From Bacteroidota bacterium (GTDB lineage: Bacteria > Bacteroidota > Ignavibacteria > UBA10030 > BY39), in assembly GCA_030682385.1 (NCBI GenBank), contig JAUXOG010000037.1, forward strand, positions 1 to 32,682: a stretch of 32,682 nucleotides of DNA, written 5' to 3'. A model generated the notes under the pieces. The model did not search any database, was not told where the DNA came from, and saw nothing but the letters and a program-made list of their open reading frames with translations. The position numbers and the translations under genes are program-made. Shown here in pieces: positions 8,474-17,701 of the stretch. Numbering within the stretch: the stretch's first letter is position 1; every line of letters begins with the position of its first letter.

Positions 8474-9813
8474 TTTGAATCCTCCTCGACTAATGTAACA
8501 ACAGTTCTGTTTTCTTTTATAAAATATTTTTTTGCAACCTTGACAATATCGTCGGCTGTAACTTTTTCGTATAACGCATACACTTTATTCATACTTTCCG
8601 GGTCCCCCGTTATTTGGTAGTAGTGGCTAAGTTTGCCGGCAATAGCGTCGGCATTATTCAACCCCATAGCAAAACTATATTTTAAGTACGATTTTATTGT
8701 AGCTAATTTTTCGTCCGCTACGGGTTTATTTTTAATTTCTTCGAGAGCGGCATAAATTTCATCTCTAACTATATTTATATTTTTTGGATCTTTGATTCGA
8801 GTGAAAATCATGAATAGTCCCGGATCCCGTGAATCGCCCTGACTTCCTTCAACGAACTCAACCAATTGTTTCTCGATCACCAACTTATTGTAAAGAGGGG
8901 AAGTTTGTGAAAATACAAGTTGTGATATTATATCCATTGTCGGCATTTCAAGTTCGTCCGTGCTAAATGCAGGTCCGCGATACCCCATTGCTAATATAGG
9001 AAGTGTTTTAGCTTTCCACGTTAAGTTCACTACTTTTTCTTTTTTCTGCGGTGCATCAATCGGAACATTCAGAGTGAAGCTACCTCGTTTCCAATTACCG
9101 TAATATTTGTGTGCAAGTTCAACTAATTTATTCTGGTCGAAATCGCCTACTACGATTACAGCACAATTTTCAGGGCGATACCATCTGTCGAAAAACTTTA
9201 AACTGTAATTGTACTGATTCGGCATATCGAGAATATCTTTTAAAAATCCCATCGTTGTGTGCTTGTATGTATGCTTTTCGTATGATGATTCACGAAGTTT
9301 CTCGTAAATCGTCATAAATGGACTTGAAAAGTTTTTGTTGTACTCGCCTAAAATTGCACCCGCTTCGGTTTTAAAATCTTCTTCTGAATATTTTAGATTC
9401 ATAAACCTGTCGGATTCAATATCCATAATTGTTTCAAGTTCGGCAGAGCTTGCCAAAGTGTGATAAGCTGTGAAATCGTCGGTGGTGAATGCGTTGTTAT
9501 CGGCACCCATTAATTTCAGGACTTCATTGTATTTATCCTTGTTGTACTTCTCGGTACCGCGGAACATCATGTGTTCGAAGAAGTGAGCAAAACCCGACAG
9601 TCCCGGCTCAATTTCGTTACGTGAACCGGCACGAACAACAGTGTAGTAAGCCACAATTCCAGGACTTGGAAATGGAACTGAAAATATTTTTAAACCATTA
9701 TCTAAAGTAACTTGATTCATTTGGTAAGGGAAAATTTTACTCTCATCTTCGCCACGAGCAACTAACAGAAGGGGGATGAAGAGGAGTAAAATCGCTAAGG
9801 TGAAACGGAACAT
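8470..9813 (-). CDS. M16-family zinc peptidase, catalytic subunit
   Basis: Protein of 447 residues with a signal peptide (MFRFTLAILLLFIPLLLVAR). ATG at 9813 is chosen because GGAGG lies about 5 bases before it; the upstream in-frame ATG at 9825 overlaps that ribosome-binding site. The zinc motif H77-F-F-E80-H81 (GFAHFFEHMMFRGT) is present. E157 in EAGAILGEYNK sits at the distance expected for the third zinc ligand. In the family, H77, H81 and E157 bind zinc and E80 is the base. The size is that of an M16B subunit (single half of pitrilysin). It leads an operon with the non-catalytic partner and is likely exported to act on peptides in the periplasm. Processing-peptidase-like annotation is possible; substrate unknown. 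Confidence 0.92.
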   Translation of the reverse strand: MFRFTLAILLLFIPLLLVARGEDESKIFPYQMNQVTLDNGLKIFSVPFPSPGIVAYYTVVRAGSRNEIEPGLSGFAHFFEHMMFRGTEKYNKDKYNEVLKLMGADNNAFTTDDFTAYHTLASSAELETIMDIESDRFMNLKYSEEDFKTEAGAILGEYNKNFSSPFMTIYEKLRESSYEKHTYKHTTMGFLKDILDMPNQYNYSLKFFDRWYRPENCAVIVVGDFDQNKLVELAHKYYGNWKRGSFTLNVPIDAPQKKEKVVNLTWKAKTLPILAMGYRGPAFSTDELEMPTMDIISQLVFSQTSPLYNKLVIEKQLVEFVEGSQGDSRDPGLFMIFTRIKDPKNINIVRDEIYAALEEIKNKPVADEKLATIKSYLKYSFAMGLNNADAIAGKLSHYYQITGDPESMNKVYALYEKVTADDIVKVAKKYFIKENRTVVTLVEEDSK

Positions 9814-9892
9814 TATTTCCTCCATATTGATTTGTTATTTTTTTTGTGAGTTAATTTTTGTTTAAATACTAAATTCAAACGATTAAGTTTCG

Positions 9893-9921
9893 GAAATTAT
9901 TTCCATATTTGAAATTATTTC
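9893..9921. promoter_or_regulatory. Possible tandem operator upstream of the M16 operon
   Basis: The 11-bp palindrome GAAATTATTTC occurs twice, at 9893-9903 and 9911-9921, with starts 18 bp apart. The pair lies about 80-110 bp before the ATG at 9813, where a repressor or activator could bind. The DNA is A/T-rich, so chance similarity is possible. Confidence 0.3.
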
Positions 9922-10090
9922 AATACCAGTGGGTAATAATTACAGCCAACACATAGGTGCCAAAAATAAAATCTGCAAATTTCCTTCATTTTTGAGGTTT
10001 TTATACACGTATTATTAACGGCACGGATATTGGCGCTTTATAAGGTGTTAACATGAATTAATTAATTGTTTCGTAAAGTACTCCTTACTT

Positions 10091-10122
10091 AACCCGCTCT
10101 TCTCTTCTTGAGCGGGTTTTTT
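10091..10122 (+). terminator. Intrinsic terminator oriented to the plus strand
   Basis: A 9-bp perfect stem AACCCGCTC / GAGCGGGTT with a 10-base loop, followed by a T run on the plus strand only. On the minus strand no U tract follows, so it does not look like the terminator of the TonB receptor gene ending at 10143. The gap 9826-10142 contains no open reading frame that could use it; a short plus-strand RNA is possible. Confidence 0.65.
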
Positions 10123-10142
10123 ATTTCTATTAACGATATAAC

Positions 10143-12296
10143 TTAAAAATTCCAATTTACAGAGATTGAACCAACATAATTCATCGGTAAACCGGGCTCA
10201 AGAAATATCGGATATTGTTTAGATATTCGATCTACGTCGGGATTAATGAATGCCGAAGCTGCATATTTTTTATCTGTCAAATTATTTATACCAACAATCC
10301 CCCGAATAACAAGTCTATTGGAAATTAATTTCAAATCTTCAAATCCGATTGTGAGATTAATTACATTGTAAACGGGAACAGTAAGTGTATTCGAATCGTC
10401 GGCGTAATAATCTCCTACACCTTGAATGGTTAATTCACAAAAAATATTTTGGAAAAATGTTGGTGCATACTTTAAACTTGTTCTATAAAAAATATCCGGC
10501 ACGCCCGCCATTTTATTATCTTTCAAATCTTTAATTTTTCCCGGCTTTGTGTAATGAACCGAATCAACCATATACTCAACATATTTGTTCTGCGAATAAG
10601 TCAAAGCCGATTTTAAAGTAACGCCATAATCCGAGATTATCGTAAAGCCCAGTTCGCCACCTATTCTCCTTGTTTTTCCGGCTGTAAAATAAAATCGTCC
10701 ATCTCGATATGGAATGAGATCGTTTTTGATTTCAATTAAATACACAGACAGGTCATAAAGAAGTGATTTCAAAATTGGGAATTCTCCGAATGTCAGAATT
10801 TGCTTTGTTCCGATTTCATAAGTAGTAGATCGAATTGGGTCTAATAATGGATTAAGAGATGTAACGGTATCCTGTCCTGTTGTGCTTGGCGGATCGACTT
10901 CGTTTCCCGCAGGCACTTCAACTCCGCCTCCCAAATTTGCATAAATGCTATGCGATGGACTGAAGAGATAAGTTACTCCTGCTTTAGGTGTAAGTTGTTT
11001 AAAAGACCTTGACGCGTTCAGATTTGGTTTGATATTGTTATCGCTATAATAAGTGATATTGTCGTAACGCCCGCCGAGAATTAAACTTAAATGCTCGCCG
11101 ACAAAAAATTCGTCTTGAGCAAAAATTCCGAAATTATTTGCTCCTTCGCGTTTGTTAGTACTCAAAGTTGTACCACGCTGACCGTTAACAAGATTATAAA
11201 ATAATATCGAGCCATCCTGATATGCTTCATCCAATCCAAGAAGCAGGCTGTTTTTTAAGTCAGGATTTATTATAAACGAATTTCTATAAACAATATTTCC
11301 CCCAATATGATAACGATTGAAATCTCTGAAAGTATTTCTCTCTGAACGTTGTAAAACTTTGGGCGTTACAAACACTAATGCTGTAATACTGTTATCATTG
11401 TCGGTGTCGTGTGAGAATTTAATTCCCATCCGTCCCAACCGATTCAATCTTCTTTCATCCCGCTGAACATAAGTCGGTTTGTAGTTCGATGTATCGTTTT
11501 GTGCTTGCTGCGGATTCTCGTTGAACTGTGCCTGTGTTAGAGGTCCAGGTATTCTAAACGAGTTACTTGCAGCAGTTATATAAATGCCAACGGTAGTATT
11601 TTGACCAATCGATGAGTGGATTCCGGTATTGAGTAATGCGCGAGTGCTTGCCGAGTGTTCTCTCCAGCCGTCATAATTCGTGTTGCTAAAAGTTAAGAAA
11701 AATTTCCCGCTGCCAATATTTGTTCCTAAATTTACGAGCTCTTTCCGGTAGCCAAAACTTCCGAAGGTTGATTGTAAATTGATAAATGGTGTTTCGAATG
11801 ATGTATTAGAAATAAAATTGACCACACCGCCCGATGCGTTCCCCCATAAAGCAGATGCGTTGGAACGAATAACTTCAATTCTTTCTGCGGATGAAATTTC
11901 AATTAAATCGAAAGATGTTCTGCCGTCGGGTTCGGTTTCCGGAAAACCATCAAGGAGAACTCGAATGCCGCGTGATGTTCCGGCATTTGATCTTTCGCCG
12001 GCACCGCGGGCACCGAAGCCACGAACCGTTAAACGCACATCCTGATTTCCATAACGCGATTGTACCATTACGCCTGGAATAGTCGCAAGCGCCTCATCAA
12101 GTCCGTAACCTCTCATTTGCTGTAAATCTTTTGCTTCCACAATACTCAAGGCGAGCGGAACTTCAAGCCACGATTCTGATATTCGTGTGGCAGTAACTAC
12201 GACCGGTTTTAATTCATACCGGACACTGTCCGATTGAGTATAGAGTGTCGAAATTGTAAATAGAATTAGGGTGGGAATTACAAAAATATTTCTCAT
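10143..12296 (-). CDS. TonB-dependent outer-membrane receptor
   Basis: Protein of 717 residues with a signal peptide (MRNIFVIPTLILFTISTLYT). A TonB-box-like segment (KPVVVTATR, about 30-38) precedes a plug domain containing GYGLDEALATIPGVMVQ, VRGFGARGAG, VLLDGFPETEPDG and IEVIRSNASALWGNASGG (to about 160). The rest is a 22-strand-type beta barrel with alternating aromatic residues and the usual ends NNLTDKKYAASAF and a terminal VNWNF. The plug most resembles the FecA/iron-chelate group, but substrate cannot be read from sequence. It lies 16 bp after the PorV-like gene and ends the probable envelope operon that starts near 18.4 kb. AAGGAT about 10 bases before the ATG is the likely ribosome-binding site. 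Confidence 0.9.
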   Translation of the reverse strand: MRNIFVIPTLILFTISTLYTQSDSVRYELKPVVVTATRISESWLEVPLALSIVEAKDLQQMRGYGLDEALATIPGVMVQSRYGNQDVRLTVRGFGARGAGERSNAGTSRGIRVLLDGFPETEPDGRTSFDLIEISSAERIEVIRSNASALWGNASGGVVNFISNTSFETPFINLQSTFGSFGYRKELVNLGTNIGSGKFFLTFSNTNYDGWREHSASTRALLNTGIHSSIGQNTTVGIYITAASNSFRIPGPLTQAQFNENPQQAQNDTSNYKPTYVQRDERRLNRLGRMGIKFSHDTDNDNSITALVFVTPKVLQRSERNTFRDFNRYHIGGNIVYRNSFIINPDLKNSLLLGLDEAYQDGSILFYNLVNGQRGTTLSTNKREGANNFGIFAQDEFFVGEHLSLILGGRYDNITYYSDNNIKPNLNASRSFKQLTPKAGVTYLFSPSHSIYANLGGGVEVPAGNEVDPPSTTGQDTVTSLNPLLDPIRSTTYEIGTKQILTFGEFPILKSLLYDLSVYLIEIKNDLIPYRDGRFYFTAGKTRRIGGELGFTIISDYGVTLKSALTYSQNKYVEYMVDSVHYTKPGKIKDLKDNKMAGVPDIFYRTSLKYAPTFFQNIFCELTIQGVGDYYADDSNTLTVPVYNVINLTIGFEDLKLISNRLVIRGIVGINNLTDKKYAASAFINPDVDRISKQYPIFLEPGLPMNYVGSISVNWNF

Positions 12297-12312
12297 TTCT
12301 ATATTTATCCTT

Positions 12313-14004
12313 TTACTTAACTTGATAACCTAATTTTACCGAAACATCCAACTGATTATAGCCACCTAATCGTGGCGCAGAACCACTGACGGCACTCAAA
12401 ATTGTAGTGAAATTTACAGAAGGAATCAGACTGATATTGGCAGGCAATTCAATGAGCGCTCCCATGCTTGCTGTCAGGAAAGTTCTGTAGTCATATTTGG
12501 GATAAGTTTCTATGACCGGATTTGCTCTTATTATTCCTAATCCACCCTGAATAAAAAGCGGTTGGAATGTTTCTATGGGATGATAACGGTAAGCAGATGA
12601 AAATAAAAATGTTTCAATTTTACTTTCATAAGTCCAGGGAGGACTGAAGTACCCGATAGATATATCGATAGGAACTGATTGATATGAAAAATTTGAAATC
12701 AATGCGTTGTTTTCATCTACATAAAAATCTGTTTCTATCGAATAACTGAGGCTGTTTTTATATTTAATTCCCCAATACATACCCCAATAGTTATAATTTT
12801 CTTCTTTTGACCTGCCGAGCCTGAAGGTATAACTAGGACCTGCAAATATAATTATTTTTTCTAATTTTTTAGCAGCCGAAGTTTTTTCAATGCCGTTGAA
12901 AATTAATTCCTGATCAACCCCAACATTGAATTGAAAAGTTTCTCTTGGTAGTTTTTGTGGGAAATAATAATTAGCAGAATGAACATTGTGCCACCAACCG
13001 CCATATCCCGCAGATATGGTAACCCCTTGGTATGCAAAACCTATAATCGCAGCGTGCGTGTAGTAATTTGTTAGATATGATTTTGGTCCCGTTGATCTGT
13101 TGCCGAGATAAAATTTTTGAAAGAACGAAAATCCACCCCCTAAATACAACGGGTTCCAATCGAAAGACAAACCCGTATGAACTGTAACATCCCGTGGAAA
13201 ATCCTGCCAATCAGTAAATAAAGATTTGAAAGCCGATTGACCGCGGAAATTATCGACACGTTCAACAATTGGTTTAGTTAATTGAAACTGTAACGCTATG
13301 TTGTGGTAATCGTTTTCGAGGGCATTAAAATTCAAACCTAATTTTATTTCAGAAGGAGGTGGTTCAATATTTATATATTCCTCTCCACTCGATAATTTGT
13401 CCCTGTATTCAATTGCCGTACTGAAATTAGTTAATGAAAAACCAAAATTAAGCGACCTATTAAACAAGTTAGTATTATAATTTAGACCTCCGCTGAATAA
13501 AAATTTATCAGTGTCCGTACCGAACTTATCTTTAGCATACCTTATCTGAATTCCTGTCGCGAATTCCTCTGAAAATAAATTTGCATAGCCAATCGAGATG
13601 CTGCGTTCGTATACTTCAATTATTTTTACAATCTCGGGGCCCTCTAGAGAAGTGATCATAAATTTTCCCAAATTCCAATTTAAATACTCGAAACCAAAAT
13701 ATCCAAGATTTGGAATATGAAGAGAAGAATTAATAGATGTAAAAGGCAGATTCCAACCATACATGTAGAATGGATTCCGGAAAAATGATAACTGTATATT
13801 TTTAGCAAATATCAGGTTAGCCGGATTATACGTTAAAGCGTCCAAACTACTTCGCGATACAACTCCCTGTTCTCCCAAACCAATAGATGCCACAGACCGC
13901 GGAAAGTTTAGATAGTACATTGCAGCTTCACCTTGAGAATTGCTTTGTAATGGAAACATTAAAAATGTAAATAATACAGCGAAAAATTTCTGGATGGTTT
14001 TCAT
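12313..14004 (-). CDS. Outer-membrane beta-barrel protein, PorV/PorQ-like N terminus
   Basis: Protein of 563 residues with signal peptide (MKTIQKFFAVLFTFLMFPLQ). The mature N terminus (FPRSVASIGLGEQGVVSRSS and then LDALTYNPANL) matches the pattern of PorV/PorQ-type (UPF0164) barrels, where a GG/G...YNPA(G/N)L stretch follows the signal. The remainder is rich in alternating aromatic/glycine strands (SISIGYANLF, VTISAGYGG, DVSVKLGYQVK at the end), typical of an outer-membrane barrel. AAAGGA stands about 9 bases before the ATG. It is sandwiched between the DUF4175 gene and the TonB receptor at short spacing, so co-expression is likely. A specific role, for example in T9SS or lipid transport, is not supported by the sequence alone. 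Confidence 0.7.
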   Translation of the reverse strand: MKTIQKFFAVLFTFLMFPLQSNSQGEAAMYYLNFPRSVASIGLGEQGVVSRSSLDALTYNPANLIFAKNIQLSFFRNPFYMYGWNLPFTSINSSLHIPNLGYFGFEYLNWNLGKFMITSLEGPEIVKIIEVYERSISIGYANLFSEEFATGIQIRYAKDKFGTDTDKFLFSGGLNYNTNLFNRSLNFGFSLTNFSTAIEYRDKLSSGEEYINIEPPPSEIKLGLNFNALENDYHNIALQFQLTKPIVERVDNFRGQSAFKSLFTDWQDFPRDVTVHTGLSFDWNPLYLGGGFSFFQKFYLGNRSTGPKSYLTNYYTHAAIIGFAYQGVTISAGYGGWWHNVHSANYYFPQKLPRETFQFNVGVDQELIFNGIEKTSAAKKLEKIIIFAGPSYTFRLGRSKEENYNYWGMYWGIKYKNSLSYSIETDFYVDENNALISNFSYQSVPIDISIGYFSPPWTYESKIETFLFSSAYRYHPIETFQPLFIQGGLGIIRANPVIETYPKYDYRTFLTASMGALIELPANISLIPSVNFTTILSAVSGSAPRLGGYNQLDVSVKLGYQVK

Positions 14005-14042
14005 TTTTCATTCCTTTATTAATTTATTTTGGGGAATTTATT

Positions 14043-17000
14043 TTACTCTAACTTCTCTTTCTCTAACGCTTCAAAATATTTCCTGATTAAATCTTCGTAA
14101 TCTTTGGAATACTTTTCTTCCAGGATTTTTAACAGTTCTTCTCTGAGTTTATTTTTTCCTTCTTGTGTAGTTAAATCAATATCTCTCGGACTTATCCGTT
14201 TATAATCTTTGCCAACTTCAGCACGGCGGCGTTTTTCGTAATCACGCTCGCGCATCGACTTTTGTGAATCGAGTAACCGCGATAATATCCGATCTTGCTT
14301 CTTTTGTGTTTCCGGATTAACGTTCCCTTGTTCCAAATCTGTTTGAACTTCCGACATATCTTTTGCAACTTTTTCTAAGTCGCCTAAAAGTTTACTCAAC
14401 TCGCCCATATTTTTCGCTTCATTAGCGAGTTGTTCTAACGATTTTTGTACGGCGCCCTGCTGACCGCCTAAGCGTCTGTACTCAGCCATTTGCTGTTGCG
14501 ATAAACCCTGCCCCTGCCCCCCCTGCCCCATAGCTTGTCCTGTCTGTGCATTGATTCCGGCTTGCATTCCGGACATTTGACCGAGCCGCTGCATCAAACC
14601 AGCCATGCCCATTCCTTGTCCGCCCCCTTGCTTCATTGCATTTATTGCGCCCTGCATCATCATTGCGGCGCGGTTCATCGAAGCCATTGCTTCGCCTTGC
14701 TGCTGCGAAGTTCCGAACGGATTCCGCTGTTCCATACTTTGCATTGCTTGCCCCATTTGCCTCATCGCATTTCCAATTTCTTTTCCCATCTCCGGACTTA
14801 TAGAAAACGACTTCTTGGAAATTTCGCCCATCGAGTTTGCTACGTTGTTCAAATCGCCTAACATATCCATTTGCTGTTGTGCGTTCTCGCGGAATCGCTG
14901 CGAGTTCGGGTCGAGATTTTTAGTTTCCTGTTTCAGTTCTTCCTGATTTTTCGAGATTTCTAACAGGTTTTGAACTGCCTTACGCATTTTATTTAAAACT
15001 TCTTTTTGCATCTGTTCTTGAAGCGATTTCTGAACGTCTTTCATCTGCGTCATAAAGTCCTGCATATCTTCAGTCATCTCTTGCTGTGTTTGACTTGCCG
15101 GCTTCATTTGTCCCGACATCATTTGCTGAGATGCTTTGTTCGATTTTTTCTGAAGCTGTTTTTCGCCTAAACTTTTTTCGGCTTGCGACATTTTATCTAG
15201 AGGCATATCTTCCGGAAACTCTTCCATTTTCTCCTTTAAATTTTTCGCCTCCTGCTGAAGCTTGTCGATTTTTTCCTGTATATCTTTCTGTTGCTTGGCT
15301 AAATTTTCTAACTTCTCTTTATCGTCGGAATTTGTTTTCGATGTCTGTTCCTTCAACTGCTGTTGCTGGTCAATCAACTCTTCGGTGCGTTTTATAAGCT
15401 CATCAATTTTTTGTTCGATGTGGATGCGTTTTAAAAGTTCAAGTGTCCGTTCTAAATTTTTCTTGAACTGCTCTTCCGAAAAATTCATCTGCTGCATTTC
15501 CTGTTTCATCTGTTCGGGGGTCATTTGCTGCATTTTTTCCTGCAGCTTTTTCATCGCCTCTTGAAGTTCAGGATTCTTCAGTTCTTCCATCAACTTTTGA
15601 AGTTCCAAATACTTCTCCATAGTTTGCTGCGAGACAAGTTTGTTCTCATCCATTTTCTCTATCATCTCTTCCATCTTCTGTGCAGCTTCCGAGATTTTCT
15701 TTTTCATATCCTCATATTTTTTAGTCAGCTCCTCTGTTTTTTTTTGCTGCTGCCAGTCAGCTTTTTGCTGATTCTTTTTCAGATCGCGCTGAAGCTCGTC
15801 GAACTCTTTCTTCAATTTTTCAGCTTCTTTTGTTACGTTTTGCATCGTTTCGATAGTCTGCTTATGGCTTTCCGAAACATCGGCAAAAACTTCATCGAGA
15901 GATGGAAGTCGAACCAAGTAAGTTTCACTTCGCGATGCTTTCGGTCCACTCACATTATCGTTATCAAAAACTTCAACATAATAAGCGATAACATCTTCGG
16001 GAACAAGTTGAAGTCCTGCTAAATTCCAGTTGTGCCAAAACTCCTGTGCGATTTGTTCTTTTGACGTTAGAGGAATTTCGATAAAAGAAAATTCTTCTGA
16101 CGGTCTCTCGTAGCGCGATTGAACGAGACGATATGCAAGTTGCAATTTTGAAAAACCATAGTCGTCTTTGATTTTGATTAGTAAATTGAGCAGCATGCTT
16201 TCGGTAACATCAACATTTTTAGCAGGCACAGCTATAGCAACAGTTGGATATTCGTCGGGAATAATTTTTAACTGATAATTGATCGGAGCGATATTCGTTA
16301 AGCCCTTTTCATCTTTTAGATTTATAGTGTAAGATTTATCTTTTGAAAAAGTAATTGACCCTCTTGCTTCTTTTTCGTTTATAGAAAGTTTAGTAATTGT
16401 GCTGTCGCTAAAATGCAGTCCTGCCGACGACAAGCTTTTACTCGATAAAATATTGAAATTAATTTTCGTCCCCGGTAATGCAGTAACATCGCCGACATTT
16501 TCTTCGAGTGCTTTAGGTGGGATGCGAGTGTAAGCCGGGTAAGTTAAATTCAACTGCAGCACGCGGATTATAGGTCGGTCGAGAACTAAAATTTTATATA
16601 CAGGACTGCGTGAATCCCCGGAAGATACATAATAATGAGTTGTAGATTTTATGTTTGGAATTGAGAACTTAAAAATTCCTGCGTCCGAAATTTTAAGCGT
16701 TGTTGTTTCATACTTTGTTACCCCCTCCTCGCGCGCTTGAAAAGTAATTGTATTGACAGAACTTCCAACAGGATGAATGGTGAAATCGACCGTTTCACCG
16801 CGAAGCGCTTCCGAATCTCCCGGTTCAACTATGAAAAATAGTTTGGGAATAACTGAAAACTGTTGGTTAAATTGGTAGATACGGAAAGCCGACGATAAAA
16901 ATCCTTTCGGTGAAATAATAATAGTCAACAGAAAAACACCTAATGCGTATAAAAAAAACTTTCTTATTTTTTTAAATCGTTTATAATCAACAGCTTGAAT

Positions 17001-17459
17001 AAAATCAATGCTTTTGATGGCATTGTATAAATCCATAAACGAAGCGTCGATAAGATCGATTGAGTATAAAATTTGTTCCTGCACTTTCGATTCATAAACT
17101 TGCAAAGCATTCAGCAGGCGGTCGCGGATGTGTGGAAATTGACTGCCGACTTTGATTGCAATTTCCGAATCGTTCGCGTTTTTTAATAGTTTGATTTTTC
17201 TGAGAAGCAGTCTGCCGGAAAACCACGCTGTTGCAGAAAGAGTAGATAAAAGTATGAAGAAGAAAAGTATCGTTCTTCCTGTTATTCCGAAACCGAAGAT
17301 GCGGTCTAATACAATTGAGAATAAAAATGCAAGAAGGAAAATGGAAGCTGATATTATGATACCTGCAATGAGGTCAATAGAATTTTGCTTCCGTCTGACG
17401 GTGTGAAGTCGCTGTTTGATTTCTTGGTAAAGCGGCGATATGTTTTGTGAGTTTTGCAA
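14043..17459 (-). CDS. DUF4175-type membrane protein with long coiled-coil C terminus
   Basis: Protein of 1138 residues. Two membrane helices near 28-80, with a third near 167-183 (FFLYALGVFLLTIII), anchor it in the inner membrane. A region of about 190-530 looks like Ig-type beta domains (LVLDRPIIRVLQLNLTYPAY, YYVEVFDNDNVSGPKASR). From about 540 to the end it is Q/K/E/M-rich coiled coil, with a low-complexity Q/G/M stretch near 940-1020. This layout fits DUF4175 family proteins, usually found with DUF4159, DUF58 and MoxR genes; DUF4159 is present just upstream here. The start is a TTG 20 bp after the hicB stop with no clear ribosome-binding site, and no better in-frame start exists. The molecular function of the family is unknown; an envelope-stability or scaffold role is speculation. 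Confidence 0.8.
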   Translation of the reverse strand: MQNSQNISPLYQEIKQRLHTVRRKQNSIDLIAGIIISASIFLLAFLFSIVLDRIFGFGITGRTILFFFILLSTLSATAWFSGRLLLRKIKLLKNANDSEIAIKVGSQFPHIRDRLLNALQVYESKVQEQILYSIDLIDASFMDLYNAIKSIDFIQAVDYKRFKKIRKFFLYALGVFLLTIIISPKGFLSSAFRIYQFNQQFSVIPKLFFIVEPGDSEALRGETVDFTIHPVGSSVNTITFQAREEGVTKYETTTLKISDAGIFKFSIPNIKSTTHYYVSSGDSRSPVYKILVLDRPIIRVLQLNLTYPAYTRIPPKALEENVGDVTALPGTKINFNILSSKSLSSAGLHFSDSTITKLSINEKEARGSITFSKDKSYTINLKDEKGLTNIAPINYQLKIIPDEYPTVAIAVPAKNVDVTESMLLNLLIKIKDDYGFSKLQLAYRLVQSRYERPSEEFSFIEIPLTSKEQIAQEFWHNWNLAGLQLVPEDVIAYYVEVFDNDNVSGPKASRSETYLVRLPSLDEVFADVSESHKQTIETMQNVTKEAEKLKKEFDELQRDLKKNQQKADWQQQKKTEELTKKYEDMKKKISEAAQKMEEMIEKMDENKLVSQQTMEKYLELQKLMEELKNPELQEAMKKLQEKMQQMTPEQMKQEMQQMNFSEEQFKKNLERTLELLKRIHIEQKIDELIKRTEELIDQQQQLKEQTSKTNSDDKEKLENLAKQQKDIQEKIDKLQQEAKNLKEKMEEFPEDMPLDKMSQAEKSLGEKQLQKKSNKASQQMMSGQMKPASQTQQEMTEDMQDFMTQMKDVQKSLQEQMQKEVLNKMRKAVQNLLEISKNQEELKQETKNLDPNSQRFRENAQQQMDMLGDLNNVANSMGEISKKSFSISPEMGKEIGNAMRQMGQAMQSMEQRNPFGTSQQQGEAMASMNRAAMMMQGAINAMKQGGGQGMGMAGLMQRLGQMSGMQAGINAQTGQAMGQGGQGQGLSQQQMAEYRRLGGQQGAVQKSLEQLANEAKNMGELSKLLGDLEKVAKDMSEVQTDLEQGNVNPETQKKQDRILSRLLDSQKSMRERDYEKRRRAEVGKDYKRISPRDIDLTTQEGKNKLREELLKILEEKYSKDYEDLIRKYFEALEKEKLE

Positions 17460-17479
17460 GTATAAAAATGCAATTTAAA

Positions 17480-17674
17480 TTAATTCAACAAATTGATTAA
17501 AAGTTCACCATTTGAGATGCGATCTGCAACATGCAGGCGTATTGCATCTCTAATATTTGCAAGCACCTCTTCGTAAGTATCGCCCTGAGTATAACAGCCT
17601 TGCAAATCAGGACACATCGCGTAATATCCATCGCTATCTTTTTCGATAACCACTGAAAAATTATATTTTTGCAT
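17480..17674 (-). CDS. HicB-like antitoxin (orphan)
   Basis: Protein of 64 residues with the HicB/UPF0150 pattern: NFSVVIEKDSDGYYAMCPDL, QGCYTQGDTYEEVLANI and RDAIRLHVADR. In complete systems HicB blocks the HicA RNase and represses the operon through an added C-terminal DNA-binding domain. This protein has only the RNase-H-like half and no C-terminal helix-turn-helix or ribbon-helix-helix region. No hicA gene is present in the gaps on either side (27 bp and 20 bp). An AAAGGGTGA ribosome-binding site precedes the ATG. It is inserted between the DUF4159 and DUF4175 genes, so it may be a leftover of a mobile pair or a solitary regulator. Confidence 0.82.
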   Translation of the reverse strand: MQKYNFSVVIEKDSDGYYAMCPDLQGCYTQGDTYEEVLANIRDAIRLHVADRISNGELLINLLN

Positions 17675-17701
17675 TATTCACCCTTTCTAAAATTAAATTT
17701 T

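Noticed and set aside
9814-9825. Upstream ATG (9825) as the start of the catalytic M16 gene
   Set aside because: It overlaps the GGAGG ribosome-binding site that serves the ATG at 9813, and it would put charged residues before the signal peptide.
14535-16022. Several plus-strand frames of 100-165 codons
   Set aside because: They are antisense to the Q/K/E-rich coiled coil of the DUF4175 protein, whose codon composition leaves few stops on the other strand.
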